Positions 7,778-17,454 of a stretch of 64,000 nucleotides of DNA are shown in pieces; position 1 is the first letter of the stretch, and each line of letters starts with the position of its first letter. Under the pieces are notes generated by a model. The model was not told where the DNA came from and ran no database searches. It worked only from the letters and a program-made list of their open reading frames with translations. Source of the stretch: Dyadobacter linearis (GTDB lineage: Bacteria > Bacteroidota > Bacteroidia > Cytophagales > Spirosomataceae); contig NZ_CAJRAU010000002.1 of assembly GCF_907165045.1 (NCBI RefSeq), positions 868,001 through 932,000 on the forward strand. Direction: 5' to 3'. Made by a program: the position numbers and the translations under genes.

Positions 7778-10048
7778 CTACACAGCTCCTACTGAACGAC
7801 GAATGATATTCAATGCTGATCCAGCTTTGAACCACTCAATCTGCTGATCATTGTATGTATGATTCACAGGAAATTCGTCGGTTGAACCGTCGTTGTGATG
7901 CAAAACAATTGTCAGTGGCTGTCCTTCGGAAAAGGTTTGCAGCCCTAAAATATCGATTGTATCGTCTTCCTGGATCTTATCGTAGTCGGCTGTGTTAGCG
8001 AAAGTCAACGCGAGCATACCCTGCTTTTTCAGGTTAGTTTCGTGGATACGGGCAAAAGATTTGGTCAGAATCGCGCGTACTCCAAGGAACCGTGGCTCCA
8101 TGGCGGCGTGCTCGCGGGATGATCCTTCTCCATAATTTTCATCACCTACCACGATCGTCCCGATGCCGTGCGCTTTGTAATCACGCTGAACGGCTGGCAC
8201 TTCGCTATATTGATTATTTAGCTGATTTTTGACAGTGTTGGTTTTCTCATTGTAATAATTGACCGCACCAATCAGCATATTATTCGAAATATTATCGAGG
8301 TGGCCACGGTATTTCAACCAGGGACCTGCCATTGAAATATGGTCAGTTGTACACTTTCCTTTCGCCTTAATAAGCAATTTCAAACCTATCAGATCTGTTC
8401 CTTCCCATGCTGCAAATGGTTCCAGCAATTGGAGACGGTCAGAAGTAGGGCTCACAAGTACCTGAACCTGACTCGGATCTTCTGCCGGAGCCTGGTAACC
8501 TGCATCTTCGACAGCAAAACCGTGTATCGGCAATTCAATGCCGCTCGGTTCGTCGAGCATTACTTCGTCACCATCTATATTCACCAATTTATCGGTGCGA
8601 GGATCAAATGTAAGGCGACCGGCGATTGCCAATGCAGTTACAATTTCAGGCGAAGCTACGAATGAGTGCGTGTTCGGATTACCGTCGGCACGTTTCGAAA
8701 AGTTACGGTTGAAGGAAGTGATAATAGAGTTTTTCTCCCCTTTCTCAGCTCCGTGACGTGCCCACTGACCGATACAAGGTCCGCAAGCATTCGCCAGTAC
8801 TACGCCTCCTATTTGTGCAAATGTATCCAGGTAACCATCGCGGTCAACCGTATACCTAACCAGCTCAGAACCAGGTGTAATGGTATATTCAGAGCTTACT
8901 TTCAGCTTTTTATCAACAGCCTGCTGCGCCAGGGAGGCCGCGCGGCTTACGTCTTCATAAGAAGAGTTGGTACAAGATCCGATCAAACCAACCGAAAGAA
9001 CTTCCGGCCAGCCATTTTCTCTTACCGCAGTAGCGAACTTAGAAAGTGGCCACGCCAGATCCGGGGTAAATGGTCCGTTAATTTGTGGTTCTAATAACGA
9101 AAGGTCAAGTTCTACCAGCTGGTCATAATATTGTGCCGGATCGGCGTAAACCTCGTCATCTGAGCGCAATAAGTGTTTTACCGCGTCAGCAGCATCGGCA
9201 ACATCTGCTCTTTCCGTCGCTCTCAGGTAGGCAGCACTTCTATGATCATATGCGAAAATGGAAGTAGTAGCTCCTACTTCAGCACCCATATTACAGATCG
9301 TCGCTTTCCCGGTTGCGGAGATGCTTTCAGCACCTTCTCCAAAATACTCAACGATGTAACCTGTTCCGCCTTTTACAGTTAATTGGCCCGCTACCCATAG
9401 GATAACGTCTTTTGCAGCAGTCCAGCCGCTTAACTTTCCGGTCAGCTTCACACCGATCAAACGAGGCATTTTCAATTCCCACGCAAGTCCCGACATTACA
9501 TCACTGGCATCAGCACCGCCGACACCAATCGCGATCATACCTAAACCACCCGCATTTGGCGTGTGTGAATCGGTACCGATCATCATTCCGCCCGGAAATG
9601 CATAATTTTCAAGCACAACCTGGTGAATAATACCCGCACCAGCGCGCCAAAATCCCAGACCATATTTATTAGAAACAGATGAAAGAAAATCGTAAACCTC
9701 TTTATTCTTATCAACTGCATTTTTCAAATCCTGCGTTGCGCCTACTTCCGCCTGGATCAGGTGATCGCAGTGCACTGTGGAAGGAACCGCAACCTGTGGC
9801 CTTCCCGCCTGCATAAATTGCAACAATGCCATTTGGGCGGTTGCGTCCTGCATGGCCACGCGGTCGGGAGCAAAATCTACATATGATTTACCCCTTTCGT
9901 AACGTTGCGAAGGTGAGCCTTCCCACAAATGAGAATATAAAATCTTCTCAGCCAGGGTTAAAGGGCGCCCTTCTACCTTGCGGGCAGCTTCTACCCTCTC
10001 TTCCATGCGGGCGTAAACGCCCTTTATCATATCTAAGTCAAATGCCAT
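7778..10048 (-). CDS. acnA: Aconitate hydratase, mitochondrial-type AcnA
   Basis: Interconverts citrate and isocitrate in the TCA cycle using a 4Fe-4S cluster. The 756-residue length fits the mitochondrial/ACO2-like branch, shorter than the roughly 890-residue E. coli AcnA. Cluster ligands are Cys359 in [12 protein letters not shown] and Cys422/Cys425 in [11 protein letters not shown]. The swivel domain at the C-terminus carries [15 protein letters not shown] and [13 protein letters not shown]. It starts 54 bp after the end of acnB on the same strand, so the two aconitases are likely one transcript. Confidence 0.95.
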   Translation of the reverse strand: MAFDLDMIKGVYARMEERVEAARKVEGRPLTLAEKILYSHLWEGSPSQRYERGKSYVDFAPDRVAMQDATAQMALLQFMQAGRPQVAVPSTVHCDHLIQAEVGATQDLKNAVDKNKEVYDFLSSVSNKYGLGFWRAGAGIIHQVVLENYAFPGGMMIGTDSHTPNAGGLGMIAIGVGGADASDVMSGLAWELKMPRLIGVKLTGKLSGWTAAKDVILWVAGQLTVKGGTGYIVEYFGEGAESISATGKATICNMGAEVGATTSIFAYDHRSAAYLRATERADVADAADAVKHLLRSDDEVYADPAQYYDQLVELDLSLLEPQINGPFTPDLAWPLSKFATAVRENGWPEVLSVGLIGSCTNSSYEDVSRAASLAQQAVDKKLKVSSEYTITPGSELVRYTVDRDGYLDTFAQIGGVVLANACGPCIGQWARHGAEKGEKNSIITSFNRNFSKRADGNPNTHSFVASPEIVTALAIAGRLTFDPRTDKLVNIDGDEVMLDEPSGIELPIHGFAVEDAGYQAPAEDPSQVQVLVSPTSDRLQLLEPFAAWEGTDLIGLKLLIKAKGKCTTDHISMAGPWLKYRGHLDNISNNMLIGAVNYYNEKTNTVKNQLNNQYSEVPAVQRDYKAHGIGTIVVGDENYGEGSSREHAAMEPRFLGVRAILTKSFARIHETNLKKQGMLALTFANTADYDKIQEDDTIDILGLQTFSEGQPLTIVLHHNDGSTDEFPVNHTYNDQQIEWFKAGSALNIIRRSVGAV

Positions 10049-10102
10049 ATCTCTTTGATTATTGCTTATACATCACAGTTCTCAACAATTGTACCACAAA
10101 TG

Positions 10103-12874
10103 CTATTTAGCTAACTGCTTCACCGGAGGTGCGAATTTGGTGAGGTCAATACCCACCACTGCGGCTTTGTATTCCGCCATATTAGGAATGCGGCCCAGGA
10201 TCGCAGAAAGCACAACTACCGGAGTGGACGCGAGCAAAGACTCTCCTTTTTTACGCTCCGAATCTTCCACAACTCTTCCCTGGAATAGTCGGGTTGAAGT
10301 GGCCAGAACTGTATCTCCTTTCGCTGCTTTTTCCTGGTTACCCATGCAAAGGTTGCAGCCGGGACGTTCCAGGTACATCATATTCTCGTATTCGGTACGT
10401 GCCGCCACTTTCGGAGCGTTATCGTCGAATTCGAAGCCGGAGTATTTCTGCAAAACATCCCAGTCACCTTCTACTTTCAATTCTTCAATAATATTATAGG
10501 TAGGTGCTGCCACAACCAGCGGGGCGTGGAACTGAACCTTGCCTTGCTGATCTTCCAGGTTACGGAGCATTTGAGAAACAATTTTCAAATCTCCTTTGTG
10601 AACCATGCAGGAACCGACAAAACCAAGATCCACCTTTTTATCTTCCCCATAATAAGAAAGCGGGCGAATGGTATCGTGGGTGTAACGTTTGGAAACTTCC
10701 TTATTATTTACATCCGGATCCGCAATCATTGGCTCTACGATCACGTCAAGGTCGATCACAACCTCAGCGTAATACTTTGCATTGGCATCAGGCACCAAAG
10801 CGGGCTTTTCGCCTGATTTTATTTCAGCGATCCGCTTATCTGCTTTGTTGATCAATCCCTGCAAAACCTGCTTGTGGTTCTCCATTCCCTTATCGATCAT
10901 GATCTGGATCCGCTTTTTCGCAATTTCCAGTGATTCGATCAGCGTATCATCTTCTGAAATGCAGATAGAGGCTTTTGCCTTCATTTCCGCAGTCCAGTCA
11001 GTAAATGTAAATGCCTGGTCGGCAGGCAGCGTGCCAAGGTGAACCTCGATAATTCTGCCCTGAAATACATTTTCCCCACCGAATTTCTGCAACATCTGAG
11101 CCTGCGTAGCATGAACCACATCACGGAAATCCATATGCTCCTTCATGTCGCCCTTAAACGTCACTTTCACCGATTCAGGAATTGGCATCGATACTTCGCC
11201 CGTGGCCAATGCAATGGCTACAGTTCCGGAATCAGCACCGAAAGCAACACCTTTCGACATTCTGGTATGAGAATCGCCGCCGATAATGATCGCCCACTCG
11301 TCAATCGTAATGTCATTCAATACCTTATGAATTACATCGGTCATGGCGTGATATTCGCCTTTCGGGTCACGCGCCGTGATCAGACCGAAATCGTTCATGA
11401 ACTTCATCAGTTTCGGAATATTAGCCTGCGCTTTTTTATCCCAAACCGAGGCTGTGTGACAACCCGACTGATACGCACCGTCAACAATAGGCGAAATCGT
11501 AGTAGCTGCCATTGATTCCAGTTCCTGAGCGGTCATTAAACCAGTCGTATCCTGCGAGCCGACAATATTAACTTCCACACGAACATCGGAACCGGCGTGT
11601 AAAACTTTACCCGGTGTGACACCTACCGCATTTCTGTTGAATATCTTCTCAACTGCTGTCAGACCTTGTCCTTCATTTGAAATCTCTTTGGATGGAGCGA
11701 ATACCAGCGTCGGCTCAATACCTAAAATTTTCGCAGCTACCGTTTGTATCTTTTTACCAAAAACAATTGCGTAAGATCCGCCTGCCCTGATAAATTCCTT
11801 TTTCTGCGGAGTAAGCGCCTTGGAAATGTCAATCAGTTCCCGGTCGCCATTATATAGCTTCTTTGTTTGGGTATTAATGGTCAAAACGGTGCCCGTAGCA
11901 ACGGAATACACCTCTTCTAAAACCGGGTCGCCACTTTCATTGCGGACAACGTTTCCGTTTTCGTCTACTTTCTTGACCCAGTTTTTGAGGTCAATACCGA
12001 TACCGCCTGTTACGTCAACAGTAGTAAGGAAAATCGGTGAAATACCATTCGTTCCGCCCACGATCGGCGCAATATTAACGTAAGGAATATACGGACTCGC
12101 CTGTTTACCGGTCCAAAGCGCCACATTGTTCACACCTGACATTCTGGACGAACCTACTCCCATTGTCCCTTTTTCTGCGATCAGCATGACGCTCTTGTCA
12201 GGATGTTCTTCCTGCAATGCTTTGATTTGCTTTTGTGCAGCCGTTGTAATCATGCATTGACCATGCAATTCACGGTCTGAGCGCGAGTGTGCCTGATTAC
12301 CCGGAGATAGTAAATCCGTTGAGATATCACCCTCACCGGCGATAAATGTTACGATCTTGATTTCTTCCGGTATTTCGGGCAACAATGTAAAGAATTCACC
12401 GCGGGCATAACTTTCAAGGATTTCCCTCGCAATTTCGTTGCCGTTTTTGAATGCTTCTTTCAGACGATCTGTGTCCGCATCATACAGGTAAACCTGTGTT
12501 TTGAGAACCTGGGCAGCTTGTTTGGCAATCGAGTAATCCTCACCCAAAGCAAGATCGAGCAATACGCCGATCGATGGGCCGCCTTTCATGTGCGACAGCA
12601 ATTCAAATGCAAAAGCGGGTGATATTTCTTCCAATACGGATTCCCCGAGAATGATCTCTTTCAAAAACCTGGCCTTCACGCCGGCAGCACTTGTGGTACC
12701 TGGTAATGTATTGTAAATGAAAAATTTAAGAGAGTCTTCGCGGTACTCATTTTGCGTATCCTTGATCTGTGCGATGATTTCTCCTAATAACTCGGCACCG
12801 TCAATTGGTTTTGGGTGAAGCCCCTGGGTTTCTCTTTCTTCGATCTCCCGGATGTAATCCTTATAAATGTTCAT
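10103..12874 (-). CDS. acnB: Bifunctional aconitate hydratase 2 / 2-methylisocitrate dehydratase
   Basis: The second, unrelated-order aconitase: an AcnB with the HEAT-like N-terminal domain (about 1-160) and the swivel domain placed before the catalytic core. Visible signatures are MLIAEKGTMGVGSSRMSGVN, DGAYQSGCHTASVWDKKAQ, GGDSHTRMSKGVAFGADSG, and the cluster ligands in DLGFVGSCMVHKGD and RPGCNLCMGNQ. At 923 residues it is longer than the 865 of E. coli, as usual in Bacteroidota. It is the first gene of the acnB-acnA pair. The start at 12874 is supported by family-like MNIYKDYIREIEERE. Confidence 0.96.
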   Translation of the reverse strand: MNIYKDYIREIEERETQGLHPKPIDGAELLGEIIAQIKDTQNEYREDSLKFFIYNTLPGTTSAAGVKARFLKEIILGESVLEEISPAFAFELLSHMKGGPSIGVLLDLALGEDYSIAKQAAQVLKTQVYLYDADTDRLKEAFKNGNEIAREILESYARGEFFTLLPEIPEEIKIVTFIAGEGDISTDLLSPGNQAHSRSDRELHGQCMITTAAQKQIKALQEEHPDKSVMLIAEKGTMGVGSSRMSGVNNVALWTGKQASPYIPYVNIAPIVGGTNGISPIFLTTVDVTGGIGIDLKNWVKKVDENGNVVRNESGDPVLEEVYSVATGTVLTINTQTKKLYNGDRELIDISKALTPQKKEFIRAGGSYAIVFGKKIQTVAAKILGIEPTLVFAPSKEISNEGQGLTAVEKIFNRNAVGVTPGKVLHAGSDVRVEVNIVGSQDTTGLMTAQELESMAATTISPIVDGAYQSGCHTASVWDKKAQANIPKLMKFMNDFGLITARDPKGEYHAMTDVIHKVLNDITIDEWAIIIGGDSHTRMSKGVAFGADSGTVAIALATGEVSMPIPESVKVTFKGDMKEHMDFRDVVHATQAQMLQKFGGENVFQGRIIEVHLGTLPADQAFTFTDWTAEMKAKASICISEDDTLIESLEIAKKRIQIMIDKGMENHKQVLQGLINKADKRIAEIKSGEKPALVPDANAKYYAEVVIDLDVIVEPMIADPDVNNKEVSKRYTHDTIRPLSYYGEDKKVDLGFVGSCMVHKGDLKIVSQMLRNLEDQQGKVQFHAPLVVAAPTYNIIEELKVEGDWDVLQKYSGFEFDDNAPKVAARTEYENMMYLERPGCNLCMGNQEKAAKGDTVLATSTRLFQGRVVEDSERKKGESLLASTPVVVLSAILGRIPNMAEYKAAVVGIDLTKFAPPVKQLAK

Positions 12875-13212
12875 GTTTGAATTTTTTCAATTTTTTAAAG
12901 GGTAGCCTACGATTTTATAAGCTTTTTGAAACGCGCGAAATTACGAATTTAGCCAATATACGCAGGATTTGAAGCCTATTTTCAGCACTATTTAGCATCA
13001 TTATATTCTAATGGTACATATAGATAACCCACCCCCATTTCTTTTTGTTCTCGTTGCAGGTTGATTTAATTCGTTATTTAAATCCTCAGACAGATCTGGC
13101 GGCGTTCTACCCCTATATTTCCCGCTCCTTTTGCAGCAACTTTGATTTTTTGTTCGATTGTGCCCTATATTTGGACATTCAAAGTGCTACCAGATTCCTT
13201 AAATCCAAAATT
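12875..13212. other. Divergent intergenic region acnB / topA
   Basis: A 338-bp region between the divergent starts of acnB and topA. The topA-proximal part has a good Bacteroidota promoter (13141-13173). Toward acnB I found only a TAATTTCG near-match on the minus strand (12936-12943) without a -33 partner. An open frame continues upstream of topA to 13045 but overlaps the promoter and is not conserved-looking. No RNA gene or repeat seen. Confidence 0.6.
13141..13173 (+). promoter_or_regulatory. topA promoter, Bacteroidota -33/-7 type
   Basis: TTTG at 13141-13144, a 21-base spacer and TATATTTG at 13166-13173, an exact match to TAnnTTTG. Transcription would begin near 13180, about 33 bases before the ATG at 13213. 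This also argues against the longer reading frame that starts at 13045. Confidence 0.7.
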
Positions 13213-15657
13213 ATGTCGAAAAATCTGGTGATCGTAGAGTCACCGGCGAAGGCCAAAACCATTGAAAGTTATTTAGGGCAGGACTTCACCGTTAAGTCAA
13301 GTTTCGGACACGTCCGCGACCTGCCGGAACATGATATGGGCGTGGATGTTGAACATGATTTTCAACCTTCTTATGAAATCTCGTCGGACAAGGTCAAAGT
13401 CATTTCTGAACTTAAAAAACTGGCAAAAGGAGCAGAAGTCTGGCTCGCAACGGATGATGACCGCGAAGGAGAAGCTATTTCGTGGCACCTGAAAGAGGCT
13501 CTCGGGCTTCCTGATGATACCAAAAGGATCGTATTCAGGGAAATCACAAAAACTGCCCTTCAAAATGCAATCACCAAACCGCGCGTCATCGACACCGACC
13601 TGGTTGACGCACAGCAAGCCAGAAGAATCTTGGACCGACTGGTTGGATACGAGCTATCTCCGGTACTTTGGAAGAAAATTAGGATTGGAAAATCAAACCT
13701 TTCAGCCGGTCGCGTGCAGTCTGTGGCAGTGCGGATCATCGTCGAAAGGGAAAGAGAAATAGATGCTTTCAGAACCAAAAACAGTTTCAAGGTAACTGCA
13801 CAGTTCAACCTCGGCAACGGTAAGGTATTGAATGCTGAACTTGCAAAGAACTTTGCGACCGAAGAAGACGCAGTTCGTTTTCTTGAAAAATGCATTGGAG
13901 CGGAGTTCTCTATTAAAAATCTCGAAGTAAAACCTGCTAAAAAAACACCTGCACCGCCATTTACAACTTCTACATTACAACAGGAAGCTTCCCGCAAGCT
14001 TAGCTTTTCAGTAGCCCAGACCATGACAGTCGCGCAACGATTGTATGAAGCTGGTAAAATTTCCTACATGCGTACCGACTCTACCAATTTGTCGGAAGAA
14101 GCATTGGAGAAAGCACGGCAGCAGATTACGAAGGAATACGGTCAGGAATATTATAATAAAAGGATATTCAAAACTAAATCAGAATCGGCGCAGGAAGCTC
14201 ACGAAGCTATTCGCCCGACTGATTTCTCGACCTTATCAGCCAGCAGCGACCGCAATGAACAGCGTTTGTATGAGCTGATCTGGAAACGTGCGATCGCATC
14301 CCAAATGTCTGACGCACAGCTGGAAAGAACAACCGCGACGATTGGAATATCCACCGCGTCAGAAGAACTGGTAGCGCAAGGTGAAGTGATCAAATTCGAA
14401 GGATTTTTGAAGGTATATCTCGAATCCAGTGATGAGGAAGGCGATGAAGAGCAAAAAGGAATGCTGCCGCCACTAAATATCGGGCAGATTCTGAACTTGT
14501 CGGATATGAAAGCCACCGAGCGTTTTACGCGAAATCCGCCCAGATATACGGAAGCTAGTTTGGTTAAGAAACTGGAAGAAATGGGCATAGGCCGACCATC
14601 GACTTATGCACCGACCATTTCTACGATCCTGAAAAGAGAATATATTGTAAAAGAAGACCGGCTTGGAACTGAAAGAGAGTTTAAAGAATTTACGCTCTCC
14701 AACGACGAGATTAAAGCCAAGGTAAATAAAGAAATATACGGTACTGAAAAGGCGAAACTATTCCCTACGAGTACCGGAATGGTTGTCAATGATTTTTTGG
14801 TAAGTCATTTTCAGGATATCATCGACTATTCCTTTACTGCGAGTGTAGAGAAAGATTTTGACAATATTGCTGACGGGCAACTTGCCTGGCGGACTATGAT
14901 CAAGGATTTTTATACCCCATTTCAAAAGAAAGTAGCTGAGGCGAAGGAAGAAGCGATTGATAGAAGTCTGACTTCCAGAGATTTGGGAGAAGATCCGGCT
15001 ACCGGCAAGAAAATGTCGGTACGCATTGGAAAATACGGACCATATGTGCAGATCGGCGATGTGGAGGATGAAGAAAAGCCGAAATTCGCGAGCTTGCAGA
15101 AGGGCCAGCTGATGGAAACGATCACTATTGAAGAAGCATTTGAATTGTTCAAATTACCGCGGACAGTGGGTTTGTTTGAAGAAAAAGAAATGGTCGTTAA
15201 TATTGGAAAATTCGGGCCTTATGTGAAACACGACGGGAAATATTTCTCGCTGGCACGCACCGACGATCCGATGGCAGTTACCGAGGAAAGACTGGTTGAA
15301 ATCATTGCTGACAAGCGCTTGCAGGACAGTAACAGAACGATCAAAGAATTCGCTGAGGACGCTGACGCAAAGGTTTTAAATGGAAAGTACGGGCCGTATA
15401 TTGCTTTTGGTAAAAAGAATGTAAAGATCCCTAAGGGAACCAATCCGGCAGATCTGACTTACGAGGAGGTTGTAAAACTGGCAGCAGAAACGCCCGACAG
15501 GCCCTCGAGCAGAGGCGCGAAGAAGCCAGCGGCTAAGGCACCGGCAGCAAAAGCTCCCGCGGCGAAAGCTCCGGCAGCGAAGAAACCGGCGGCGGCCAAG
15601 AAAACAGTTGCAGCAAAGAAACCGGCGGCAAAGAAACCGGCTGCGAAGAAGGCATGA
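13213..15657 (+). CDS. topA: DNA topoisomerase I with histone H1-like C-terminal tail
   Basis: Type IA topoisomerase that relaxes negative supercoils; 814 residues from the ATG at 13213. The TOPRIM domain begins LVIVESPAKAKTIESYL and has WLATDDDREGEAISWH; the catalytic tyrosine is Tyr285 in KISYMRTDSTNLS. After the core come three topoisomerase C-terminal repeats marked by IGKYGPYVQIG, IGKFGPYVKHDG and NGKYGPYIAFG. No CxxC zinc ribbons are seen. The last 45 or so residues are Lys/Ala/Pro repeats (KKPAAKAPAAKAPAAK type), like histone H1 tails, probably for DNA binding. A start at 13045 is rejected because it overlaps the promoter. Confidence 0.95.
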   Translation: MSKNLVIVESPAKAKTIESYLGQDFTVKSSFGHVRDLPEHDMGVDVEHDFQPSYEISSDKVKVISELKKLAKGAEVWLATDDDREGEAISWHLKEALGLPDDTKRIVFREITKTALQNAITKPRVIDTDLVDAQQARRILDRLVGYELSPVLWKKIRIGKSNLSAGRVQSVAVRIIVEREREIDAFRTKNSFKVTAQFNLGNGKVLNAELAKNFATEEDAVRFLEKCIGAEFSIKNLEVKPAKKTPAPPFTTSTLQQEASRKLSFSVAQTMTVAQRLYEAGKISYMRTDSTNLSEEALEKARQQITKEYGQEYYNKRIFKTKSESAQEAHEAIRPTDFSTLSASSDRNEQRLYELIWKRAIASQMSDAQLERTTATIGISTASEELVAQGEVIKFEGFLKVYLESSDEEGDEEQKGMLPPLNIGQILNLSDMKATERFTRNPPRYTEASLVKKLEEMGIGRPSTYAPTISTILKREYIVKEDRLGTEREFKEFTLSNDEIKAKVNKEIYGTEKAKLFPTSTGMVVNDFLVSHFQDIIDYSFTASVEKDFDNIADGQLAWRTMIKDFYTPFQKKVAEAKEEAIDRSLTSRDLGEDPATGKKMSVRIGKYGPYVQIGDVEDEEKPKFASLQKGQLMETITIEEAFELFKLPRTVGLFEEKEMVVNIGKFGPYVKHDGKYFSLARTDDPMAVTEERLVEIIADKRLQDSNRTIKEFAEDADAKVLNGKYGPYIAFGKKNVKIPKGTNPADLTYEEVVKLAAETPDRPSSRGAKKPAAKAPAAKAPAAKAPAAKKPAAAKKTVAAKKPAAKKPAAKKA

Positions 15658-15729
15658 AGTGATAGCAAGCACGGCCGATAATGACAACTATTTGTGTATC
15701 AGTCGTGGCAAAAATAAACACACATTAAA

Positions 15730-16422
15730 ATGAAAAAACTAGTAGTACTCTCAGGAGCGGGAATCAGCGCCGAAAGTGGCATCAGTACATTTCGCGACAA
15801 CGGCGGTTTGTGGGACAATTATCGCATTGAAGATGTGGCAACGCCGGAAGCCTGGGCCCGAAATCAGGAACTGGTGTTGGATTTCTATAACCAGCGAAGA
15901 AAGCAGGCTTACGAAGTAAAACCCAACGCCGCACACTATGCGCTGGCAGATTTGGAAAAGCATTTCGACGTGACGATCATTACGCAAAACGTTGATAATC
16001 TGCATGAAGTAGCCGGTTCTTCCAAAGTACTTCACTTGCACGGCGAGCTTTTTAAATCACGCAGTACCAAAAATCCCGCGCTCGTTTACAAAATGGATTC
16101 CTGGGAGCTGAAAACGGGCGATTTGTGTGAGGAGGGAAGCCAGCTGCGCCCGCATATTGTCTGGTTTGGGGAAGAAGTTCCGATGATGGAGGTGGCGATG
16201 GATGTCACTGAACAAGCAGATATCTTTCTCGTAATCGGCACTTCCCTCGCAGTATACCCGGCCGCTGGCCTCGTGCACTATGTTCCGGCAGGCAGGCCCA
16301 TTTACCTGATTGATCCAGCCCAACCTGATATTCGCCTGAAACCCAATATGACCTTCATTCAGGAAAAAGCTTCCACAGGAATGGAAATTTTGACCAACAA
16401 ATATTTACTATCAGAAAATTAG
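15730..16422 (+). CDS. cobB: Sir2-family NAD-dependent protein deacylase (CobB-like)
   Basis: Class III sirtuin of 230 residues that removes acetyl or succinyl groups from lysines using NAD. The NAD site is GAGISAESGISTFRDNGGLW, followed by TQNVDNLHEVAGSS, catalytic His104 in LHLHGELF, LRPHIVWFGEEVP and LVIGTSLAVYPAAGLV. The zinc module between the HGE and LRPH blocks has only one cysteine, where E. coli CobB has four, so the structural zinc is probably absent; this seems usual for the Bacteroidota branch. It lies 72 bp after topA and 3 bp before folD, so it is likely co-transcribed with folD. Confidence 0.9.
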   Translation: MKKLVVLSGAGISAESGISTFRDNGGLWDNYRIEDVATPEAWARNQELVLDFYNQRRKQAYEVKPNAAHYALADLEKHFDVTIITQNVDNLHEVAGSSKVLHLHGELFKSRSTKNPALVYKMDSWELKTGDLCEEGSQLRPHIVWFGEEVPMMEVAMDVTEQADIFLVIGTSLAVYPAAGLVHYVPAGRPIYLIDPAQPDIRLKPNMTFIQEKASTGMEILTNKYLLSEN

Positions 16423-16425
16423 AGA

Positions 16426-17307
16426 ATGCAACTACTAGACGGGAAGGCTATTTCTTCTCAAATCAAATCTGAAATAAAGGAAGAAGTTGAAAAATGGGTC
16501 GCTGGCGGTGGCAAGAAACCACATTTGGCGGCTATCCTGGTTGGCAGCGACGGCGCGAGCGAAACGTATGTGGCTTCAAAGATCAGAAGCTGCGAAGAGA
16601 TCGGGTTCTCTTCTACCCTGCTCCGGTTCGAGCCGACGGTTTCCGAGGCCGAAGTGCTGGAAGCTGTTGAACAGCTAAATAACGATCCCGACGTGGACGG
16701 ATTTATCGTACAACTTCCCCTTCCTGCGCATATTTCTGAAAATACGATCATGGAGGCCGTAAACCCTGCGAAAGATGTGGACGGTTTCCACCCGGTGAAT
16801 GTGGGTAAAATGTGCAAGGGGCTTCCGGCTTATATTTCTGCGACACCCTTCGGTATTCTTGAAATGCTGATCCGCGCGAAAATTGATACCAGCGGTAAAC
16901 ACTGCGTGGTAGTAGGTCGCAGCCAGATCGTTGGGTTGCCGATGAGTATTCTGATGCAGCGAAACGACTACCCTGGCAATTGCACAGTAACCATTACGCA
17001 CAGTAAAACGCAAAACCTGAAAGAGATCTGCCAGAGTGCCGACATTCTGATCGCAGCATTGGGCCGGGCTGATTTCATCAAAGCTGATTACGTAAAAGAA
17101 GGTGCGGTGGTGATTGACGTGGGCATTACCCGAGTGGTTGACCCCACGAAAAAGAGCGGATATTCGATCAAAGGTGACGTTGACTTCAATGATGTTGCCC
17201 CCAAAACGAGCTATATTACGCCCGTTCCCGGAGGTGTTGGTTTGATGACGATCTGTGGTTTACTTACCAATACTTTCAAGGCTGCCAAGAAAGAAATTTA
17301 TCAATAA
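16426..17307 (+). CDS. folD: Methylene-THF dehydrogenase / methenyl-THF cyclohydrolase
   Basis: Bifunctional cytoplasmic enzyme converting 5,10-methylene-THF to 10-formyl-THF with NADP. The 293-residue product has [16 protein letters not shown] with the catalytic Lys, [27 protein letters not shown], the Rossmann signature [23 protein letters not shown] and the closing [15 protein letters not shown]. The closing motif usually reads GGVGPMT; a Leu stands in for the Pro here. It sits three bases after the sirtuin stop and is followed by a strong terminator. Confidence 0.96.
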   Translation: MQLLDGKAISSQIKSEIKEEVEKWVAGGGKKPHLAAILVGSDGASETYVASKIRSCEEIGFSSTLLRFEPTVSEAEVLEAVEQLNNDPDVDGFIVQLPLPAHISENTIMEAVNPAKDVDGFHPVNVGKMCKGLPAYISATPFGILEMLIRAKIDTSGKHCVVVGRSQIVGLPMSILMQRNDYPGNCTVTITHSKTQNLKEICQSADILIAALGRADFIKADYVKEGAVVIDVGITRVVDPTKKSGYSIKGDVDFNDVAPKTSYITPVPGGVGLMTICGLLTNTFKAAKKEIYQ

Positions 17308-17348
17308 AAGCAATTTTAATAGCTGAGCTTCTTGCTCAAAAACACTGG

Positions 17349-17389
17349 CCAGCTGAGCTGCATTCAATATGCAGTTCAGCTGGTTTTTT
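17349..17389 (+). terminator. Rho-independent terminator after folD
   Basis: A 15-bp stem (CCAGCTGAGCTGCAT at 17349-17363 with ATGCAGTTCAGCTGG at 17369-17383, one G-T pair), a 5-base loop and six T at 17384-17389. Confidence 0.88.
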
Positions 17390-17454
17390 GTTGCCCTGTT
17401 TGATATTTGCTAAAAGATTTGTCAATTAGTAGCAGATTTCAAATCTATCGGTTT

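Noticed and set aside
13045..13212. N-terminal extension of topA by 56 residues
   Set aside because: It overlaps a good TTTG/TATATTTG promoter and adds no topoisomerase sequence; the family begins at the ATG at 13213.
15376..15687. Minus-strand Arg/Cys- and Ala/Phe-rich frames opposite the end of topA
   Set aside because: They are the complement of the Lys/Ala repeat tail of topA.
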